Source: Promethearchaeota archaeon Loki_b31 (lineage in GTDB: Archaea > Asgardarchaeota > Lokiarchaeia > Sigyniarchaeales > SOKP01). Taken from it: 62,594 nucleotides of DNA. Shown here one piece after another: positions 9,377-18,278 of this stretch; within the stretch, counting starts at the first letter, position 1, and every line of letters starts with the position of its first letter. The translations under genes and the position numbers were made by a program. The stretch covers positions 1 to 62,594 of the forward strand of contig NJBI01000012.1 of the NCBI GenBank assembly GCA_005222975.1, read 5' to 3'. A model generated the notes under the pieces. That model was not told the DNA's origin and did not search any database. It saw only the letters and a list, made by a program, of their open reading frames with translations.

Positions 9377-9516
9377 TTTTTTTAGAATTTTTGCGTCTTA
9401 CACTTGAACTTAAACTTAAGAAGGAAACTCGCTCTTATTAACTTTCCTACCGCAGCAATTTATTAATTTAAAAACGATAAAAAAATGATTTTTGTTTTTT
9501 AAAATTTATTTAAATT

Positions 9517-10230
9517 TTACTGGTTATTTACGAGAGCGGAGAAAGCTCTTAACGCCGATATTTTCTCACAGAATTTTCTCCATACTTCAATATCATTGTA
9601 CCTATGCACAGTTGCGAAGTTATCTTGCTTAAATGCGTTCATAATGGAATTAAAAACGGTTGCTAAATCGCTGTGGGCGTTTTCATCTGCCCATTTAAGA
9701 CCCGCGTAAAAATCGTCTTTAGAGCAAGGATTTACTTCATCACTCCGAAGGCTTGGATAAATGTCACCGATATCTATCGCGCCGCTTACCGCATTAAAGG
9801 CAAAAAGAAACTCGTTGCCCTCCATTCCTTCCGTTTTGACGATGAAGGTTTGCTCATCTGCTAAGAACGCCCCTAAGAATAGTATAAAATCAAACTGATC
9901 TAAATTGTTGAAGTCAAGTTCGAAGTATCGCAAATTATCGTTGGGCATGTTTGGGTCTTGGACTTGAGCGTCGACTTTGGGGAAATAAGCAAGTACGTTT
10001 GAGATTTTGTAACCAAGTCCTTCCCTCTTCAACGAATAACCGTAAATCCGAACTTTTTGGTTCGGTCCTCCATAAGTCTTTGCCATGTAAGCAAAAAAGT
10101 TTGCAAGGTTTATTACATGATCCATTCGCGATCTAAAAATATAGTCGGGTTGGAGCCTCCAACCTTTATCTCCGGTCGCTAATAAATGTTTCGTAATTCT
10201 AAAGTCGGCAAATTGCTTAAAGAATTCCAA
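9517..10230 (-). CDS. Hypothetical protein, 237 aa
   Basis: Not recognised. The protein is soluble alpha/beta with many aromatics (FFKQFADFR, NLANFFAYMAKTYGG, FDFILFLGAFLAD). No catalytic signature is visible. A C-terminal helix-rich part (about 165-237) contains LKWADENAHSDLATVFNSIM. It lies on the same strand as the acidic gene at 8795-9376, 140 bp upstream of it, and shares the less AT-rich composition. The shared composition and lack of known homologues suggest a co-acquired pair. Confidence 0.65.
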   Translation of the reverse strand: MEFFKQFADFRITKHLLATGDKGWRLQPDYIFRSRMDHVINLANFFAYMAKTYGGPNQKVRIYGYSLKREGLGYKISNVLAYFPKVDAQVQDPNMPNDNLRYFELDFNNLDQFDFILFLGAFLADEQTFIVKTEGMEGNEFLFAFNAVSGAIDIGDIYPSLRSDEVNPCSKDDFYAGLKWADENAHSDLATVFNSIMNAFKQDNFATVHRYNDIEVWRKFCEKISALRAFSALVNNQ

Positions 10231-10420
10231 ACTGAAAAAATTGGTTATACGCTAATTTAAAAAAAGAGTTTGTTTTGTTTATATTTTTTTTATATTTTAT
10301 TTTTGAATTGCTGATTTCTAACTTAAGATTTATAAAGTCCCAAAAAGTATAAAAAAAAATAGTCTATTATTTAATAAGAAGCAAATTTTAAGCAGATTAA
10401 TTATTGAGTTGAGGTTCGAA

Positions 10421-10867
10421 TTGGTTAAAACAATTAAATTAAGGTCTGGTTTAGAGGTTGAGTTCGACGAACAAGCGCCCAAAACTCTTTTTGAAATAAT
10501 AATAAGCGAAGTATTAATTCCAAAATATAAAGAGAATAAAGATTGGAACTTAACTTTAAATATTATTCTAGAGGAAATGAACGAAGTTATTACTGAATAT
10601 GAATTGAGCCCTAAGTTAAAATTAGGGCTATTAAATCAAGTTGAAGAACATTTAGATAAAGATATCGAAGAATTAACCGGTTGTGATAAAATTGAAATAC
10701 TTTTCTTAAACATGGATGACTATGTAGAGGATATAGAAAAATTAATTTGTGCGGGCAAAAACAAATTTCAGTTAAGAACTGACATGGCTAACTTAGTCTA
10801 TCCGCTCACGATCTTTGAATTGGGCGAGCTCTTTATCTATCTTGGAAAAAGAGCGTTTCTAAAGTGA
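10421..10867 (+). CDS. Hypothetical protein, 148 aa
   Basis: Not recognised. The protein is soluble and acidic: an N-terminal beta hairpin (KTIKLRSGLEVEFDE), then amphipathic helices, ending in a hydrophobic helix (VYPLTIFELGELFIYLG). I place the start at the TTG at 10421 because GAGGT (10411-10415) lies five bases upstream; an earlier in-frame TTG at 10409 would overlap that ribosome-binding site. Confidence 0.6.
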   Translation: MVKTIKLRSGLEVEFDEQAPKTLFEIIISEVLIPKYKENKDWNLTLNIILEEMNEVITEYELSPKLKLGLLNQVEEHLDKDIEELTGCDKIEILFLNMDDYVEDIEKLICAGKNKFQLRTDMANLVYPLTIFELGELFIYLGKRAFLK

Positions 10868-10940
10868 TTTATTTCTTATCGTTTCTCTTTTTATTATTTG
10901 GGCAAAGTGAAAAAACGCTTGAGTTGATTTAATTCTAGTC

Positions 10941-11297
10941 TTAGTCGATTAAATAGAGGATGCCCCTATCCTCTCCACTATGAATAATTTTTACTTTTCT
11001 TCCGTTCAAAGTAGACAAATTTTTTAATGAGAGTTCTATTCCCATGATACACGGGAGCCCAAATTCTCTTGATATAATAGCTAGGTGTGAACCTGCGCCT
11101 CCGGTGGTACATATAGTTGCAACCAATTCAGTTAAAATAGGACCTAGTGTCGTTATTCCAGCATCATCAATTAAACATATTTTTCCAGCAGCTTTATCGA
11201 ATAATTCGATTACATCTTCGAGAGTTGCAATATACGCTAATTCACCAGTAACATCGGATTTGGTAGAACACGATAACCCCTCTCCAATCTTTTTCAT
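10941..11297 (-). CDS. Stand-alone PEP-utilising enzyme mobile (phosphohistidine) domain
   Basis: 118 aa corresponding to only the swivelling domain of PEP synthase / pyruvate phosphate dikinase enzymes. The active-site loop TTGGAGSHLAIISREFGLP contains the phosphorylatable H71, and GITTLGPIL marks the strand before it. No ATP-grasp or PEP-barrel domain is encoded nearby. The protein either works in trans with partners elsewhere or is a stand-alone phosphocarrier. The family assignment is firm; the role is unknown. Confidence 0.85.
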   Translation of the reverse strand: MKKIGEGLSCSTKSDVTGELAYIATLEDVIELFDKAAGKICLIDDAGITTLGPILTELVATICTTGGAGSHLAIISREFGLPCIMGIELSLKNLSTLNGRKVKIIHSGEDRGILYLID

Positions 11298-11460
11298 TAG
11301 CTATATCCCCATCTAATTCTTAATTTATTACCACTAATTAGATTTTAATTTTTTGTATATTACTTAAATTTTTTTAAAAAAAAATGATAGTATTTCAAAT
11401 ATTTAAATAGAACTAAGTTTAAAGTTAATATTAAATGGAAAGGTTTAGGAGGAGATTTAA

Positions 11461-12618
11461 ATGGATATTAAAGCTGCGAATGAATTAATAGCTCGTGCTT
11501 CCGAATTAGTAGATTACCAAGTATCACGAAGAGGACTTTTAGAATCAAAGTTATTTCCTGTAACTGCTTATATTTGCGTTTCTTTTTATGAAGCTTACGA
11601 CATCTTGTATGATATTTTGAAAAGAGTCTCAGAAAAAACTACTCCCGAAAAAATGGGCGAAGAAAGTAGAAAAATACTATCAGAAATTCATGCTTTAAGT
11701 ATTTTTTATATTCCACTGTATTATATGGTTGGAAGGATGGGCGAAATACAAATGAATGGAGGAGATCCTAAAAGCGAAACCAAAGAAAAAAGAGAACAGA
11801 CTATATTTGTCCTCGATTTCTGGAAACGATTAGCAACTTCATATTTTCCTGAAGGAAAATTATCAGTATACGATTCTAACAAACAAAATATTGCCATAAA
11901 TCAATCTGATATTGATTGGACTAAAAATCAAATTATTGATATATCAAAAGAAGAAGCTATAAATGTCAAGAGATCAATGGCGAATCTTGAAGTCGTGTCA
12001 TTTCTTGACGAGTGCGAGGCTAGAGCCAAAATTTGCGACCATGGACCGTATCAAATTAATGAAAACGAAGTCTTGATATTTAGAGAAATATCACATCTCT
12101 ATGACGGTGGTAAACCTCATTTTCCTTGGTCTGAAACGGATGCTACATCTCCCTTTAATAATGTTGCTTTTGTTTTTCGATTAAAAAATATAGAAGCTAA
12201 ATTTGACGATTTTGCTACTTTAGAATCTGTTCCTGCAGATTTTATTGATAATATAACTGGAGTTGCACTGTTAACTAGAGAGGGGAATAATGTTAAACCA
12301 CTGGATTTAGACGTATTAAACTCCTTTAACGCTTATTCCGGAAAAGCCAATAAAGAATTATTTTTAAAATTTGCTAAATGGGATAGAAAACAAAGATTAA
12401 TTGCGGGGGCTTACGCATATTGTTACGGATATGCGAGGTATACTAATTTCGCTAGGGTTACTGATGAGATTAATTGGGAGCTTACTGAAAGAATAATGGA
12501 TAAATATATACCAATCTTTATGGAGAGTGATTTCGATCCGGGAATTCCGAGATTATTAAGAAGTAGAGCAAAAAAAAAGAGAGAAGGTCCGTCCCTTTAT
12601 TTACTACCACAGGATTGA
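11461..12618 (+). CDS. Hypothetical protein, 385 aa
   Basis: Not recognised. A strong AGGAGGAG ribosome-binding site (about 11447-11454) precedes the ATG. The N-terminal third is helical with hydrophobic patches (LFPVTAYICVSFYEAYDILYDIL), and the middle has a CDHGPY segment. Its last four bases overlap the next gene (a CrtC/AttH-like protein), so the two are probably co-translated and functionally linked. No cofactor or metal motif is obvious apart from scattered histidines. Confidence 0.7.
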   Translation: MDIKAANELIARASELVDYQVSRRGLLESKLFPVTAYICVSFYEAYDILYDILKRVSEKTTPEKMGEESRKILSEIHALSIFYIPLYYMVGRMGEIQMNGGDPKSETKEKREQTIFVLDFWKRLATSYFPEGKLSVYDSNKQNIAINQSDIDWTKNQIIDISKEEAINVKRSMANLEVVSFLDECEARAKICDHGPYQINENEVLIFREISHLYDGGKPHFPWSETDATSPFNNVAFVFRLKNIEAKFDDFATLESVPADFIDNITGVALLTREGNNVKPLDLDVLNSFNAYSGKANKELFLKFAKWDRKQRLIAGAYAYCYGYARYTNFARVTDEINWELTERIMDKYIPIFMESDFDPGIPRLLRSRAKKKREGPSLYLLPQD

Positions 12619-13544
12619 TTTGCATGGATATTAACGAGAAAGGTTCTACTTTGGTTGAAGTTGACGAATTACTTCATCAACCTTCGAGTGAACTAAAATG
12701 GAGGGAATCTTATTATTTTAATTGGGCAGATCTGAAAAATAAAATTTCTGGATTCACAACAATAGGGATAGTTCCTCATGAAAATAGGAGAGAGTTTGTA
12801 TTCTTATTATTCTTAGAAGATCGAAATGAAGTATATTATAAAGAACCACCATTACAGGAATACGATAGCGATATTAATTCTATGTTGCGAGATAAGAAAC
12901 TCTCATACACGCTTATTAAACCCTTTAAAAAATGGAGAATAGTTTATAAATCGCGGAAATTAAAGCTTGATATAACCTTTGAAACCAGATTTCCAACTTT
13001 TAATTTCGGTAAAGATTCTTCTAAATCTTGGCATCAGCATTTTGAATCCTCAGGAGTAATCACAGGTAAATTAATTAAAAAAGACGGAGAAATCATTAAG
13101 ATCACGGGATATGGTCAACGTGATAAGAGTTGGGGCTTTCGAGACTGGCATCAGTTTGATAAATGGTACGCAGGCCATTTCCAATTCAAAGACTGGTCAT
13201 GTGCATTTCGAAAAGATTATATTGAAAATCGAATAGATTTATCAGGTCATACTTCGAATAAAAAAGGAAATATTTCATTATCCAATTTGGAAATCAAAAC
13301 TTTAAATGACTCAGATCAGTTTAAAAGTCCACTTACAACAACTTATAAATTTACAGATGCAACTGACATAGAATATAAAATCAAAGCAGAGCGATTCGGA
13401 AAGAATTCGTTTATTCGCTTTGTAAGAAGTTTCCCTGGGGGATATACGGAATTATTTGAACAAATGGCCGTGATAAAGGATTTAAAAACTGGAGAGATTG
13501 GTGTAGGTATGATGGAACACTTAAGAACTTTTAAAACCGAATAA
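12615..13544 (+). CDS. CrtC/AttH-like lipocalin-type protein (DUF7064/7065-like)
   Basis: 309 aa, beta-rich, with the signature GYGQRDKSWGFRDW near residues 165-178, typical of the hydroxyneurosporene synthase (CrtC)/AttH-like superfamily with two lipocalin-like barrels. In bacteria these proteins act on hydrophobic substrates such as carotenoids, but most are uncharacterised. Translation probably starts at TTG 12615, overlapping the upstream stop, or at the ATG nine bases on. The family call is by motif; the substrate is unknown. A CrtI-like enzyme lies 5 kb downstream but is not in the same operon. Confidence 0.7.
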   Translation: MICMDINEKGSTLVEVDELLHQPSSELKWRESYYFNWADLKNKISGFTTIGIVPHENRREFVFLLFLEDRNEVYYKEPPLQEYDSDINSMLRDKKLSYTLIKPFKKWRIVYKSRKLKLDITFETRFPTFNFGKDSSKSWHQHFESSGVITGKLIKKDGEIIKITGYGQRDKSWGFRDWHQFDKWYAGHFQFKDWSCAFRKDYIENRIDLSGHTSNKKGNISLSNLEIKTLNDSDQFKSPLTTTYKFTDATDIEYKIKAERFGKNSFIRFVRSFPGGYTELFEQMAVIKDLKTGEIGVGMMEHLRTFKTE

Positions 13545-13639
13545 AGAAATAGATTTATATAGTAAAAAGTCGAATTTCTATTAATTAGGAAATTTACGAA
13601 ATAATAATACATTATTTAATCAAAAGGATGTGATTAACG

Positions 13640-14509
13640 ATTTGTGATTGGTGTTTGTCCCATGGGGCAGGTAAAAAATGGTACATGAATGCCCGAAATT
13701 ACTCCAATGAGCTTGCCGAAGAATATAATTTGAAAGAATATTTAACCGAGCAATGGATGAATTTTGAACAAGTTTTTATAAGAAAAATTATGGGTTTTTC
13801 GTCTAAAGACTTGGGATATAAGTTGAAAATGCCAATAATCGGTAAAATTCTTCGTTGGAAAGCTGAGAAGATGATCCATAGTGAAAAGAAAAATAGAAAC
13901 CCTGTAAGGGCTGATGGTCATTTTGGACAGGTGATTCCGTTAGAAGACGCTCAGATCATTATGTCAGAACTAGCTGCTGAACCAATAATCCTTAATTATT
14001 GTATGTGTCGCTGGATGCAGAGGAAAAAAAAAGAAGCAGTATGTATAAATTTCGGTGTGCTTTCGGAAGTCTTAGAGAAACTACCGCGCTTTATTCCAAA
14101 AGATCGAATTGTAAGGATAGATCGCGAGACTGCGATGGAAAAATTAGAAGAGTTTAATAAAAAAGGATATATTTCTAGTGTCTGGTTTCAGCCAGTGCCA
14201 TACATTAACGCCATTTGTTCTTGCGAAAGTCCAGAATGTGGAGGACTTACTCTAAGAAATAATTTTGATTTACACGCTGTGTATAAAGCAGAATATATCA
14301 TCCAATTAGATCAAGATAAGTGTCAAGGTTGTAAGTCGTGTGTTGCTACATGTCAATTTAGTGCTATTCGTTTTATCCCTACGATGAACAGAGTTATCAT
14401 AGATTATAATAAATGTTTTGGTTGTGGTGTATGTAGATATGCTTGTAAAAACGATGCCTTAAAATTAATACCCAGAGAGGAGTATCCTGGATTTGATGGA
14501 TCGTATTAG
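13640..14509 (+). CDS. Iron-sulfur protein with C-terminal 2x[4Fe-4S] ferredoxin domain
   Basis: About 289 aa. The C-terminal domain has two complete cluster motifs, CQGCKSCVATC and CFGCGVCRYAC. More cysteines occur in CMCRWM and CSCESPEC, so a third cluster or metal site is plausible. Upstream of the TTG at 13655 the same frame encodes CDWCLSHGAG, a CxxC I think belongs to the protein. I therefore place the start at ATT 13640, six bases after the GGATGTGA ribosome-binding site (13626-13633); TTG 13655 is the alternative. It is linked to the ferredoxin eight bases downstream. Confidence 0.8.
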   Translation: MCDWCLSHGAGKKWYMNARNYSNELAEEYNLKEYLTEQWMNFEQVFIRKIMGFSSKDLGYKLKMPIIGKILRWKAEKMIHSEKKNRNPVRADGHFGQVIPLEDAQIIMSELAAEPIILNYCMCRWMQRKKKEAVCINFGVLSEVLEKLPRFIPKDRIVRIDRETAMEKLEEFNKKGYISSVWFQPVPYINAICSCESPECGGLTLRNNFDLHAVYKAEYIIQLDQDKCQGCKSCVATCQFSAIRFIPTMNRVIIDYNKCFGCGVCRYACKNDALKLIPREEYPGFDGSY

Positions 14510-14517
14510 GTGATATT

Positions 14518-14796
14518 ATGAGCAAAGGAAAGAAAAAGAGAAGAACTAAGATAATTATTGATTATTCTATATGTGGAGAAAAGGGTAAAATAGACCCAAG
14601 AGATTGTGGACTATGTTTGAGATCATGTGATCCTGCTGTTTTTATAATGCATACAACAATCGGAACGGAAGACAAACAAGAAGATCCATACGATCCACAA
14701 GACTGGCGAATTACTCCCATATGGGGCTCTTTATGCTCTCGTTGTTTCAAATGTGTTGAGGCTTGTCCTGAAAATGCTATAACAGTATCATGGTAA
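14518..14796 (+). CDS. Small ferredoxin-like [4Fe-4S] protein
   Basis: 92 aa with two cysteine clusters: an atypical N-terminal set (CGEKGKIDPRDCGLCLRSC) and a C-terminal CSRCFKCVEACP. The first cysteine is separated by nine residues where a standard ferredoxin would have two, so the ligand set of that cluster is uncertain. It starts eight bases after the larger Fe-S gene and is surely co-transcribed. The pair probably passes electrons between an unknown donor and acceptor in the cytoplasm. Confidence 0.85.
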   Translation: MSKGKKKRRTKIIIDYSICGEKGKIDPRDCGLCLRSCDPAVFIMHTTIGTEDKQEDPYDPQDWRITPIWGSLCSRCFKCVEACPENAITVSW

Positions 14797-14852
14797 AGGA
14801 TTATCTTAACAATTAAGTTCAATAATCTTTAACTTTTTATTATTTTTAAAGC

Positions 14853-16862
14853 ATGCAACAAAAATTTAACCCTAAGGAAATCAAAATTGGTCTTAAACTA
14901 CCGACAATTTTGACCCCACTAAGTGGAGTACTAATTCGAATGGCTTTTTTTGTAGATTACATTTTCCCTCCGCTATTTAAAATATTTAAAATAATTGGGC
15001 GTTTGGGTAAACTTCAAAATATTAGTTTTTTACCTGAAAATGACGTCATTAGATTAAAACAAACTCTTATAACTCTTGAAGACGGAGGAAAGTTAGCAAC
15101 CGACATATATTTACCGAAAGAGATTTACAAAAAGAAAGGCAAGGGCCCTACAATTCTAATAAGACTACCTTATTGGAAAGATCGCCTTAGTATATTAGGA
15201 TATTTCTTAGCGTCTAAAGGTTATGTTTCAGTTCTCCAAGATATACGAGGTTGTGCGCGTTCGAGCGATTATAGCACTAATTCGATATACATGTATGAAC
15301 GACAAGATGGCTTAGAAACTTTACGTTGGATCACCAAACGATTTTGGCACAATGGGAAAATAGGAATGTGGGGATTGTCTTATTTGGGCATAACACAATT
15401 AGCTGTATCCTGGAATAACGAAAATTTACTTACTTGTTTAAGTCCAATTCACAGTTCTTTTTCAAACGTTTTTTGGCATCCTGGAGGTTTATATCCGATT
15501 GGTTTGTCAGGATCTCTTTATTTAATCATGAAGTCTACCTCAAGCATGAAAAAACTAACAACTATGGATTTTGATCAGTGGGATAAAGATGGATATTACA
15601 AGCAATTGTTTTTTAACCCCTCTATTAGCTTTTATAACGAACCTTTAAACTCAAAAATACCAAAATTATCGGATATGGCAAGCATAGAAGGAGCTAAATA
15701 CTTGATGAAGATTATGAATCGAGTCTATAAAACGGATGTAGATGTTTCTAAAAAGGACGACGGTTCGTTCGCTAAGTTGATAAAGGAAGTGTTCTATGAG
15801 AGAAAATTATTTCACAATCACGAATTATCCCCATATGTATTTGGACTTGATTATAAATTTGATACGCCCATACTTTTTATTGGGGGTTGGTACGACATGT
15901 TTATTGAACACATGGTACGAGACGCGAAGTTAATACAAGAAAGGGCTCCAAAATTCTTCAAAGAGAATTTTAAGATGATCATTGGCCCTTGGACACATAT
16001 GAATATGGATAAATTATTTATTAAGCCATTAAAGTACGCCCATTTAAAAGATGACTTCAGGTTTTTTAAAAATATCCTTCCATTTTGGTGGTATGAATCT
16101 TGGTTAAAAGGAGAAGAGGCAGATTTTTCAAAACTACCTCCATTACAAGTATTTGTGTTAAATAAAAATATTTGGAGAGGTTTTAAAAAGTGGCCGCCCT
16201 CTTCCAATGAATTAAAATTATACTTGCATTCTAATGGGGAAAGTAATAGCCTTTACGGAGATGGCGTCCTTTCAAAAAACGAACCGAAAGAAGAACCGCC
16301 CGATAAATATCATTTCGATCCTACTAATCCTGTGATTACAAAAGGGGGAAGAAATCTTTTTCTCTTAAGTGGTCCTCAAGATCAGACTAACATTGAAAAG
16401 CGTGATGATGTGTTAATATATACTTCAAAAACGCTCGAAAAAGGCATAGAAATTATCGGTGAGGTCAAAATGGTCCTTTTTGCTTCTACCACAGTACGGG
16501 ATACAGATTTTATGGTTAAACTAGTTGATGTCTACCCTAATGGAAAAACTTCAATAAATGTTATAGATTCTGGTGTAAGAACTCGCTTTCTTAATGGCGA
16601 TTTGAACGAACCTAAACTCATCAAACCAAATAACATATATAAATACGAATTCACCATTGGTTCAATTGGTATCTATTTTCCAAAAAACCACAAAATACGC
16701 TTAGAAATAACTTCAAGCAATTTCCCTCGATTCGACGTAAATTCCAATCTTGCGGGAGTACAAAATGAGAAGGGGTACAAGGTTGCTACGCAAACCATAT
16801 ATCACGAAAAAGCTAATCAATCACATGTAATCCTTCCCGTTTTTTCTATTGAAAAACAATAA
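14853..16862 (+). CDS. CocE/NonD-family alpha/beta hydrolase (X-Pro dipeptidyl-peptidase-like)
   Basis: 669 aa. The catalytic triad fits S176 in GLSYLG, D348 in GGWYDMF and H382 in GPWTHM. RGCARSS earlier matches the oxyanion-side motif of the S15 family. A C-terminal jelly-roll domain (about 480-669) is typical of X-Pro dipeptidyl-peptidase/CocE enzymes. A hydrophobic segment at about 30-50 could be a membrane-associated helix and is extra to the family. The substrate may be an ester, acyl compound or proline peptide. Confidence 0.88.
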   Translation: MQQKFNPKEIKIGLKLPTILTPLSGVLIRMAFFVDYIFPPLFKIFKIIGRLGKLQNISFLPENDVIRLKQTLITLEDGGKLATDIYLPKEIYKKKGKGPTILIRLPYWKDRLSILGYFLASKGYVSVLQDIRGCARSSDYSTNSIYMYERQDGLETLRWITKRFWHNGKIGMWGLSYLGITQLAVSWNNENLLTCLSPIHSSFSNVFWHPGGLYPIGLSGSLYLIMKSTSSMKKLTTMDFDQWDKDGYYKQLFFNPSISFYNEPLNSKIPKLSDMASIEGAKYLMKIMNRVYKTDVDVSKKDDGSFAKLIKEVFYERKLFHNHELSPYVFGLDYKFDTPILFIGGWYDMFIEHMVRDAKLIQERAPKFFKENFKMIIGPWTHMNMDKLFIKPLKYAHLKDDFRFFKNILPFWWYESWLKGEEADFSKLPPLQVFVLNKNIWRGFKKWPPSSNELKLYLHSNGESNSLYGDGVLSKNEPKEEPPDKYHFDPTNPVITKGGRNLFLLSGPQDQTNIEKRDDVLIYTSKTLEKGIEIIGEVKMVLFASTTVRDTDFMVKLVDVYPNGKTSINVIDSGVRTRFLNGDLNEPKLIKPNNIYKYEFTIGSIGIYFPKNHKIRLEITSSNFPRFDVNSNLAGVQNEKGYKVATQTIYHEKANQSHVILPVFSIEKQ

Positions 16863-16949
16863 TAATTACACCTTCACCTAAGAACAAAGGCTACAGATAA
16901 AGAATTTTGTAGAAGCTCTTATTTATTTATTTGTTTATTAAGAACCCAT

Positions 16950-17747
16950 TTATTTTAATTTAACTATATCAGCCGTCTTATATAAATACATGAAATAAAA
17001 ATTGCTAGCTGGTCCAAAAGCGATATGATCGGCCATAACGCCAAAATAAGATAATTTTTTAAAAATGTCTTGAGTCAAAATTATAAAGGCATCTTCCCCT
17101 TCGTCCATTACCACGCTAGTCCCAAAAACTTGATCACGGGAACGGATTTCAGCGATTTGAGCGTATTTTTCGAGGATTTCTTTAAATTTTTTGTCCTTTA
17201 CTATTACTTCTTCGACTAATAATCTAATATCTGTGACTCCTCGAGCTCTTGCTTTTTTTATTTCCTCGTAAAACACATCTAAAAATTCGTAATCTTGTGC
17301 GACAAAGTATAGTGCCATTTTTGCTGTATTTATTAAAGTTAAAGCTCTATTAATACAAACATCTCTTCCCCGGTGAACATATAAGGCAACTTTTATCGGT
17401 GTATCGTGAGATTCGTAAATGGGGGTAAGCTCACGAATAATTGCGTCTGAATACCTGTCAAAATTATCGCTGTATTGTTTCTTTGCGATTACCAAAGCTT
17501 CATCAGGGCTTTTTGCAAAATATCTTGACGGTCTTGATTCTTCCTCTTTTAAAATCCACATTTTATCTTTTTCTAATTGAGTTAAAATGTTATAAATTCG
17601 AGAATATGGAACTCTTGAGGCTTCAGAAAGCTCTCTCGCGTCCATAGGTCCTTTTGAAATTAAAGTTAAATATATTGATATCTCGTAATCCGTTAAACCA
17701 ATCGAACGTAGAGATTCTTTAACATTCTCGGGAGTTTCTTTTGACAT
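16950..17747 (-). CDS. TrmB-family transcriptional regulator
   Basis: 265 aa. The N-terminal winged helix-turn-helix (about 8-80: LTDYEISIYLTLISKGP, ARELSEASRVPYSRIYNIL) is the TrmB type. A C-terminal sensor domain of phospholipase-D-like fold (about 110-265) follows. TrmB proteins usually bind sugars or other metabolites and repress or activate transport and metabolism genes. It lies about 180 nt downstream of the small membrane protein on the same strand. Its target cannot be told from the sequence. Confidence 0.88.
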   Translation of the reverse strand: MSKETPENVKESLRSIGLTDYEISIYLTLISKGPMDARELSEASRVPYSRIYNILTQLEKDKMWILKEEESRPSRYFAKSPDEALVIAKKQYSDNFDRYSDAIIRELTPIYESHDTPIKVALYVHRGRDVCINRALTLINTAKMALYFVAQDYEFLDVFYEEIKKARARGVTDIRLLVEEVIVKDKKFKEILEKYAQIAEIRSRDQVFGTSVVMDEGEDAFIILTQDIFKKLSYFGVMADHIAFGPASNFYFMYLYKTADIVKLK

Positions 17748-17868
17748 TTTTTACACCATTAAACAAAATCGTGTAATTTAAGAGGTTTTAGGCACTTATA
17801 AGAATTTTGTTAATTAATAAATTAATAAATATTTCATACTATTTCATACTATATTATTTTTTTTCTTT

Positions 17869-17924
17869 TTACCCTTGCGGGGTAAGTCGTTTTACGACTA
17901 AAATTTTCTCGTAAAAGTCATTCT
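17869..17924 (-). promoter_or_regulatory. SECIS-like RNA element (candidate)
   Basis: Reading the minus strand: UGAC (17920-17917), an 8-bp perfect stem UUUUACGA/UCGUAAAA closed by an A-rich loop GAAAAUUUUAG, then CGAC, giving tandem G.A pairs of a kink-turn. A 6-bp hairpin UUACCC/GGGUAA with loop CGCAA follows directly. This mirrors the two SECIS elements after the selD genes (kink-turn arm plus C-GYAA-G hairpin) but lacks their outer helix. It sits in the 3' region of the small membrane gene. It could also be an unrelated structured UTR. Confidence 0.45.
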
Positions 17925-17930
17925 TTATCG

Positions 17931-18122
17931 TTATATTAGGTTTAAAATAGTTTCTTGATAAATAATAGCTGAGCAAGGTCAGATTCCTCCGTTGTTATCT
18001 TGGGGGATGAAATTAATGACTGCTACAGAGATGATAGTAGCAAAAGTAATAACCAGTGCTATGATAATAAGAGCAATGAATATTTTTTTATTTCTTTCAT
18101 TTTCAAGGAATTTTAAATGCAT
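17931..18122 (-). CDS. Candidate small membrane selenoprotein (63 aa with UGA as Sec)
   Basis: From ATG 18122 an ORF of 47 codons encodes a basic N-terminus, one TM helix (about 14-38) and the tail QDNNGGI, then UGA at 17981-17979. If UGA is Sec the frame continues Sec-Pro-Cys and 13 more residues to UAA (17933-17931). The N-in topology would place the Sec-Pro-Cys outside. A SECIS-like structure begins 10 nt after the UAA. The 47-aa membrane protein is credible by itself; the selenocysteine reading rests on the structure and on the selD genes elsewhere in the window. A GTG at 18131 is an alternative start. Confidence 0.45.
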
Positions 18123-18278
18123 TTTTATCACACTTATATTATTTTAATTAAGAAAATTTTTATTAATTTGGATTTAAAAAATTTTTACAAATTCAATTCT
18201 TAAGTAAAATTTTAAATTCATATATATCTCATTATTTAATATTCTTTTTATAAAATTAAGTGGGAATTATGAGTCAAA

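Noticed and set aside
13628..13633. ATG-TGA read as Met-Sec at the start of the Fe-S protein
   Set aside because: No SECIS-like structure is seen near this gene and the bases form a good ribosome-binding site; an ATT start is simpler.
17831..17850. Tandem 10-bp repeat ATTTCATACT
   Set aside because: Two copies only in AT-rich sequence; no operator or functional role can be supported.
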